Part shown: positions 12,901-14,617 of the stretch, one piece after another
Layout: the number at the start of each line of letters is the position of its first letter
Numbering within the stretch: the first letter of the stretch is position 1
Assembly (NCBI GenBank): GCA_023700845.1
Contig: JAMPYD010000017.1
Location: forward strand, 1 to 14,617
Length of the DNA: 14,617 nucleotides
Origin: Elusimicrobiota bacterium
GTDB lineage: Bacteria; Elusimicrobiota; Elusimicrobia; UBA1565; UBA9628
Direction: 5' to 3'
The notes under the pieces: model-generated
Seen by the model: only the letters and a program-made list of their open reading frames with translations
What the model was told of the DNA's origin: nothing
The model's database searches: none
Program-made: the position numbers and the translations under genes

Positions 12901-14617
12901 ATCTTCGCGTCCACGCCCGGAGCGACCGGCGCGCGCAATAAAGCCGGCCACGACACGGCAGGCGTCGTCGGGATCGTGCGCTACGGCTCGGACGGCGCCG
13001 CCCTCTCCTCCCGGACCTTGGCCAGCGACACGCGGGGAGACCTGGTCCGGGACGACGCGGCCTACGTTTATGTGGCGGAGACCGACAGGAGCCAGGGGGC
13101 TCCGATGCGGATCAATAAATACACGCCCGATCTGGGCTTCATGGTGAATTCCGTGAGCATTCCCATGCCCGGCGAATTCGGCGCCATGATCTCCACCGGG
13201 ACCTCCATTTTCGCGCTGGTCGAGAACACCTCCGACAACACCGCGCGGATCATGCAGTACGATCCCAATCTCGTGGCCGTGGCGACGGCCGCCTTCTACA
13301 GCATCGGCGGCCTCCCGGTCAAGGGCCACGGCATGGCCCGCGAAAAGAACGTCGGTTTCCTGTACGTGCTCGTCTCGACCGCCGGTCCGAGCGCCCCGGT
13401 TCACGTGCTTCGGTATCCCTCGAATTCCCCCGGGGCGTTCAACGGGGCCACGCCGCTCGATATCACCATCCCGGACGTGACCTCCCAGCAGAATCCCCGC
13501 ATCGCGGTTTCCGGGGACAAGCTCTACATCGCGTTCACGGATCCTTCCGCCCAGAACATCATCACGCGCCAGTACAGCGGCAGCATCGGCTACACCGGCT
13601 TCTCCGCGATGATGACGAACGTGGCGGCGCCGTTCGGCAAGCCCGTCCCGGCGATCCAGGCCGACGACGTGAACGTCTACGTCGGCGGCACCGTCAACGC
13701 CGGCGGCGGCGGCGACTATCTGGTGACGAAGCTCGACCCGAACAACGGCCTGGCCTTCGTTTCCTCGGGCAGCTTCAACAGCTCGACCTACCTGGCGGAT
13801 CAGCTCACCGCCCTGGCGATCGGCGCCCCCGGCGAGATCCTTGTCACCGGCGCTTCCTCAAACACCATCTCCGACGCGAACGCCCTGACGACCGGGCTGT
13901 ACATGGGCGTCGGCGGGGGCCAGGGCGGCGCGATTTCGTCGGCGCCGTACACGAACGTTTCCACCTCCAGCTTCATCGCCAACTGGTACACCTCTTTCCC
14001 GAACGGAACCGTCTATTACCTCGAACTCTCCACCAATGCCTTCTCGACCGTCGTCACCTCCCCGACCACCGGCGCCAACTATTTCGTCTTCGGAGGCCTC
14101 GCGACCAATACCTCCTACTCGGTGCGCCTGTCGACGACGGGCTCGGGACCGTACACGCCGCTCGGCGCCGTTTCGACTTTGGGCGACGGCGTCGCCATCA
14201 CCGGGACCCTGAGCTACGCCGGCGTCGAGCCCGGGATGATCCGGGTCGAGGCCTTCACCTCGCCGTCCTACGCCGGCCTGCCCGTCTCGTCCCAGATTCT
14301 GTCCGCCGCGCCTTCCCAGCCCTACTACCTGCCCGTCGGCGCCGGAACCTTCTATGTGAGGGCCTACGTGGACGTGTTCGGCGGGGGGAGTTACCGGAGC
14401 TGGCTCGATCAGGGGACGACCGGCCCGTTCACGCTGTCGGCCTCGTCCCTGACCGGCCGGAACTTCACGATCTCGGTCGATTCGATCGCTCCGAACAGCC
14501 CCCTGGGGCTGTACGCCACCCCGAGCGGCGGCCAGGTTTACCTGAGCTGGTCGGCGCCCACGACCAGCACGAATGGCGCCGCGCTGCAGGATCTGCGCGG
14601 CTACATCATCCGCCGCA
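9988..14617 (+). CDS. Giant secreted beta-helix / FN3-like / propeller protein, 3'-truncated
   Basis: The frame from GTG 9988 is open to the window end with no stop: 1543 codons and still incomplete. I checked every codon. A signal peptide (RR near residue 6, hydrophobic 14-28, cleavage near ANA at 30-32) leads into a four-cysteine cap (C38, C45, C49, C71). Residues about 52-738 are a right-handed parallel beta-helix of NosD/pectate-lyase style, with repeated Asn/Ser-rich rungs such as SNTVTGSFFQN, DRNTVSLSTVVSNGNGQGI and HYNTISQSAM. FN3-like repeats follow at about 748-833, 842-925 and 1316-1399; between the last two, 932-1311 looks like a beta-propeller with SBBP-type blades (DVNVYVGGTVN...DYLVTKLDPNNG). 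After 1400 come a beta-sandwich-like stretch and a more typical FN3 (PNSPLGLYATPSGGQVYLSW). It is probably a surface or secreted adhesin or carbohydrate-binding protein. The substrate is unknown. Confidence 0.9.
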   Translation, partial: MTTETRRTPLKPHAFLAAFGLALASFLSPANAAAQVACQTYQTVCLSGCDHLTIQNAVSAISTSPLSGNWCIDITDNATYNEQVTITSRPTGGFRIYIGTTTGASSPTITPPGASTAAFRIANASVSIQGLNVVINQNTPYGIWASSAFVNLSNISVSTAGSLGIYTAGVRLSSNSSVSYSSITAWNAHGLWLDGSVYSSVSSSTIVSKSSVSYGLYLLGADSNTVTGSFFQNDEGSAVRLDGGSDYNALSYSGLTSNRLSFYSLYFNASDDNTATGLKIENPNGNGIAFWTGADRNTVSLSTVVSNGNGQGIAYVGSDWNILTNSYVQNLAAWGVYLQNGADNNAVSFSTVIVDSAVRYALYINTSASNTVTQSVLSNPSGDAARLEYAHYNTISQSAMTSAAGGRSALYLTVSSFNVITGSYISNPSGYGAQLLDAGRNTITQSSLQSSTSTAQALKITATAPGKAVFNLISECDVYNPAGHAGTISFSANNNDVYRSTFTSFSNIHRALEINSVSSTTVTQTYMANSTGYGMSIAFSTGVSINGSKMESSSGFGLYVDVSSGVKMNGSKAQGNPAVYVRSSSQTVVSGELNTFGGGKGLWIDNGNVGVSASFLTIFGAGATEGINLAGPNIGPLSFSSVTIAGPNVGFSIAPQAAGAALSVASMTFQGLSAGATAIQFVGGGTFVSTFSGVYFADSSIGANVSAAALSGGSRITMLVASGMRGGSAFENDPAGVVDWPNFGIGGITAAPFTAVTNVALTANWNSSFPGGTNYTAELSTGGFPNNFLGNQSFVTANLYQIFSGLNSGTPYFARVSTNPANGPFTLLGSTVTSGGSGAGTITPLSYTNVSANSLTANWNTTFGGGTVYNLRISTNAFATVNSVSTTTNVSFFFGGLLPSTSYEVRVSTVGNGIPFTGLGVTTTPASGGGTAVNFNFNNAAQGAVIASANGQNETGLGIVADPVPGGDVYVIFASTPGATGARNKAGHDTAGVVGIVRYGSDGAALSSRTLASDTRGDLVRDDAAYVYVAETDRSQGAPMRINKYTPDLGFMVNSVSIPMPGEFGAMISTGTSIFALVENTSDNTARIMQYDPNLVAVATAAFYSIGGLPVKGHGMAREKNVGFLYVLVSTAGPSAPVHVLRYPSNSPGAFNGATPLDITIPDVTSQQNPRIAVSGDKLYIAFTDPSAQNIITRQYSGSIGYTGFSAMMTNVAAPFGKPVPAIQADDVNVYVGGTVNAGGGGDYLVTKLDPNNGLAFVSSGSFNSSTYLADQLTALAIGAPGEILVTGASSNTISDANALTTGLYMGVGGGQGGAISSAPYTNVSTSSFIANWYTSFPNGTVYYLELSTNAFSTVVTSPTTGANYFVFGGLATNTSYSVRLSTTGSGPYTPLGAVSTLGDGVAITGTLSYAGVEPGMIRVEAFTSPSYAGLPVSSQILSAAPSQPYYLPVGAGTFYVRAYVDVFGGGSYRSWLDQGTTGPFTLSASSLTGRNFTISVDSIAPNSPLGLYATPSGGQVYLSWSAPTTSTNGAALQDLRGYIIRR
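12229..12486 (+). repeat. FN3-like repeat A of the giant protein
   Basis: About 86 residues. Shares with the other copies the pattern TNVxLTANWNSSFPGGTNY, then ELST, SGLNSGTPYFARVST and a closing LLGSTVT. It is the most divergent of the three full copies and directly follows the beta-helix. Confidence 0.7.
12511..12762 (+). repeat. FN3-like repeat B of the giant protein
   Basis: 84 residues: TNVSANSLTANWNTTFGGGT, then YNLRISTNAFATV, GGLLPSTSYEVRVSTVG and GLGVTTT. Closest to repeat C, from which it is separated by about 390 residues of propeller-like sequence. Confidence 0.75.
13933..14184 (+). repeat. FN3-like repeat C of the giant protein
   Basis: 84 residues, the same length as repeat B: TNVSTSSFIANWYTSFPNGT, then YYLELSTNAFSTV, GGLATNTSYSVRLSTTG and LGAVSTL. 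The near-identical landmarks in B and C point to duplication with a propeller-like block between. Confidence 0.75.

Noticed and set aside
9970..13404. Minus-strand open frame of 1144 codons
   Set aside because: It lies opposite the + strand beta-helix/FN3 gene, whose frame is open to the window end and has a signal peptide and clear repeats. The minus product is Arg/Gly/Ala/Asp/Val-rich low complexity, typical of antisense GC-rich coding.

Overview
The window is a GC-rich bacterial chromosome segment, around 70% G+C through most genes, densely packed and mostly on the + strand. It pairs a housekeeping block (rsmE, HIT hydrolase, rpsU-dnaG-rpoD) with a cell-envelope block (small channel protein plus receiver, FecR-domain protein, probable outer-membrane barrel, and a giant secreted protein that runs off the right edge). 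Signal peptides, a C-terminal-aromatic barrel candidate and a FecR-domain protein point to a diderm. The giant protein's fibronectin-III-like repeats (motif of the type NVSxxSLTANWxTxF, then LSTNAF), combined with high G+C, resemble what I associate with Elusimicrobiota. That assignment is inference only; no 16S or other marker is present.

Layout. Bases 2-1203: 5'-truncated rsmE and an overlapping four-helix membrane protein whose end lies in a 100-bp imperfect palindrome. Bases 1340-1714: a sigma70-type promoter and a HIT protein with a TTG start only 7 nt after the -10 box. Bases 1757-5588: the classical macromolecular-synthesis order rpsU-dnaG-rpoD (ribosome, replication primer, primary sigma factor), with a strong hairpin plus short T-run between rpsU and dnaG, the place where E. 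coli has its internal terminator. The middle 1.1 kb of dnaG is far more AT-rich than its ends. Bases 5590-5889: a small proline-rich membrane-anchored protein. Bases 5899-6969 (- strand): a TM-helix protein of the MscS-like type directly abutting a stand-alone receiver domain.

Bases 6970-7062 hold divergent promoters: an extended -10 placed so the channel gene would be leaderless, and a near-consensus TTGACA-17-TATACT for the FecR-domain gene. FecR and barrel genes (7063-9871) look co-transcribed. A 116-bp gap then carries a CRP-like palindrome abutting a weak -35, followed by TATACT. It drives an ORF from GTG 9988 that stays open to the window end (at least 1543 codons): signal peptide, four-cysteine cap, long right-handed beta-helix, FN3-like repeats, a propeller-like segment, and more FN3-like material. 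My reading is an envelope/surface module (periplasmic FecR protein, outer-membrane barrel, giant surface protein) with CRP-type control of the giant protein. The link between the three is inferred from adjacency only.

The long minus-strand open frames opposite rpoD, the FecR gene, the barrel gene and the giant gene are shadows of GC-rich coding and are not annotated. No tRNA, rRNA, CRISPR array, insertion sequence or integrase was recognised. The longest gene-free gap is 172 bases (1204-1375).
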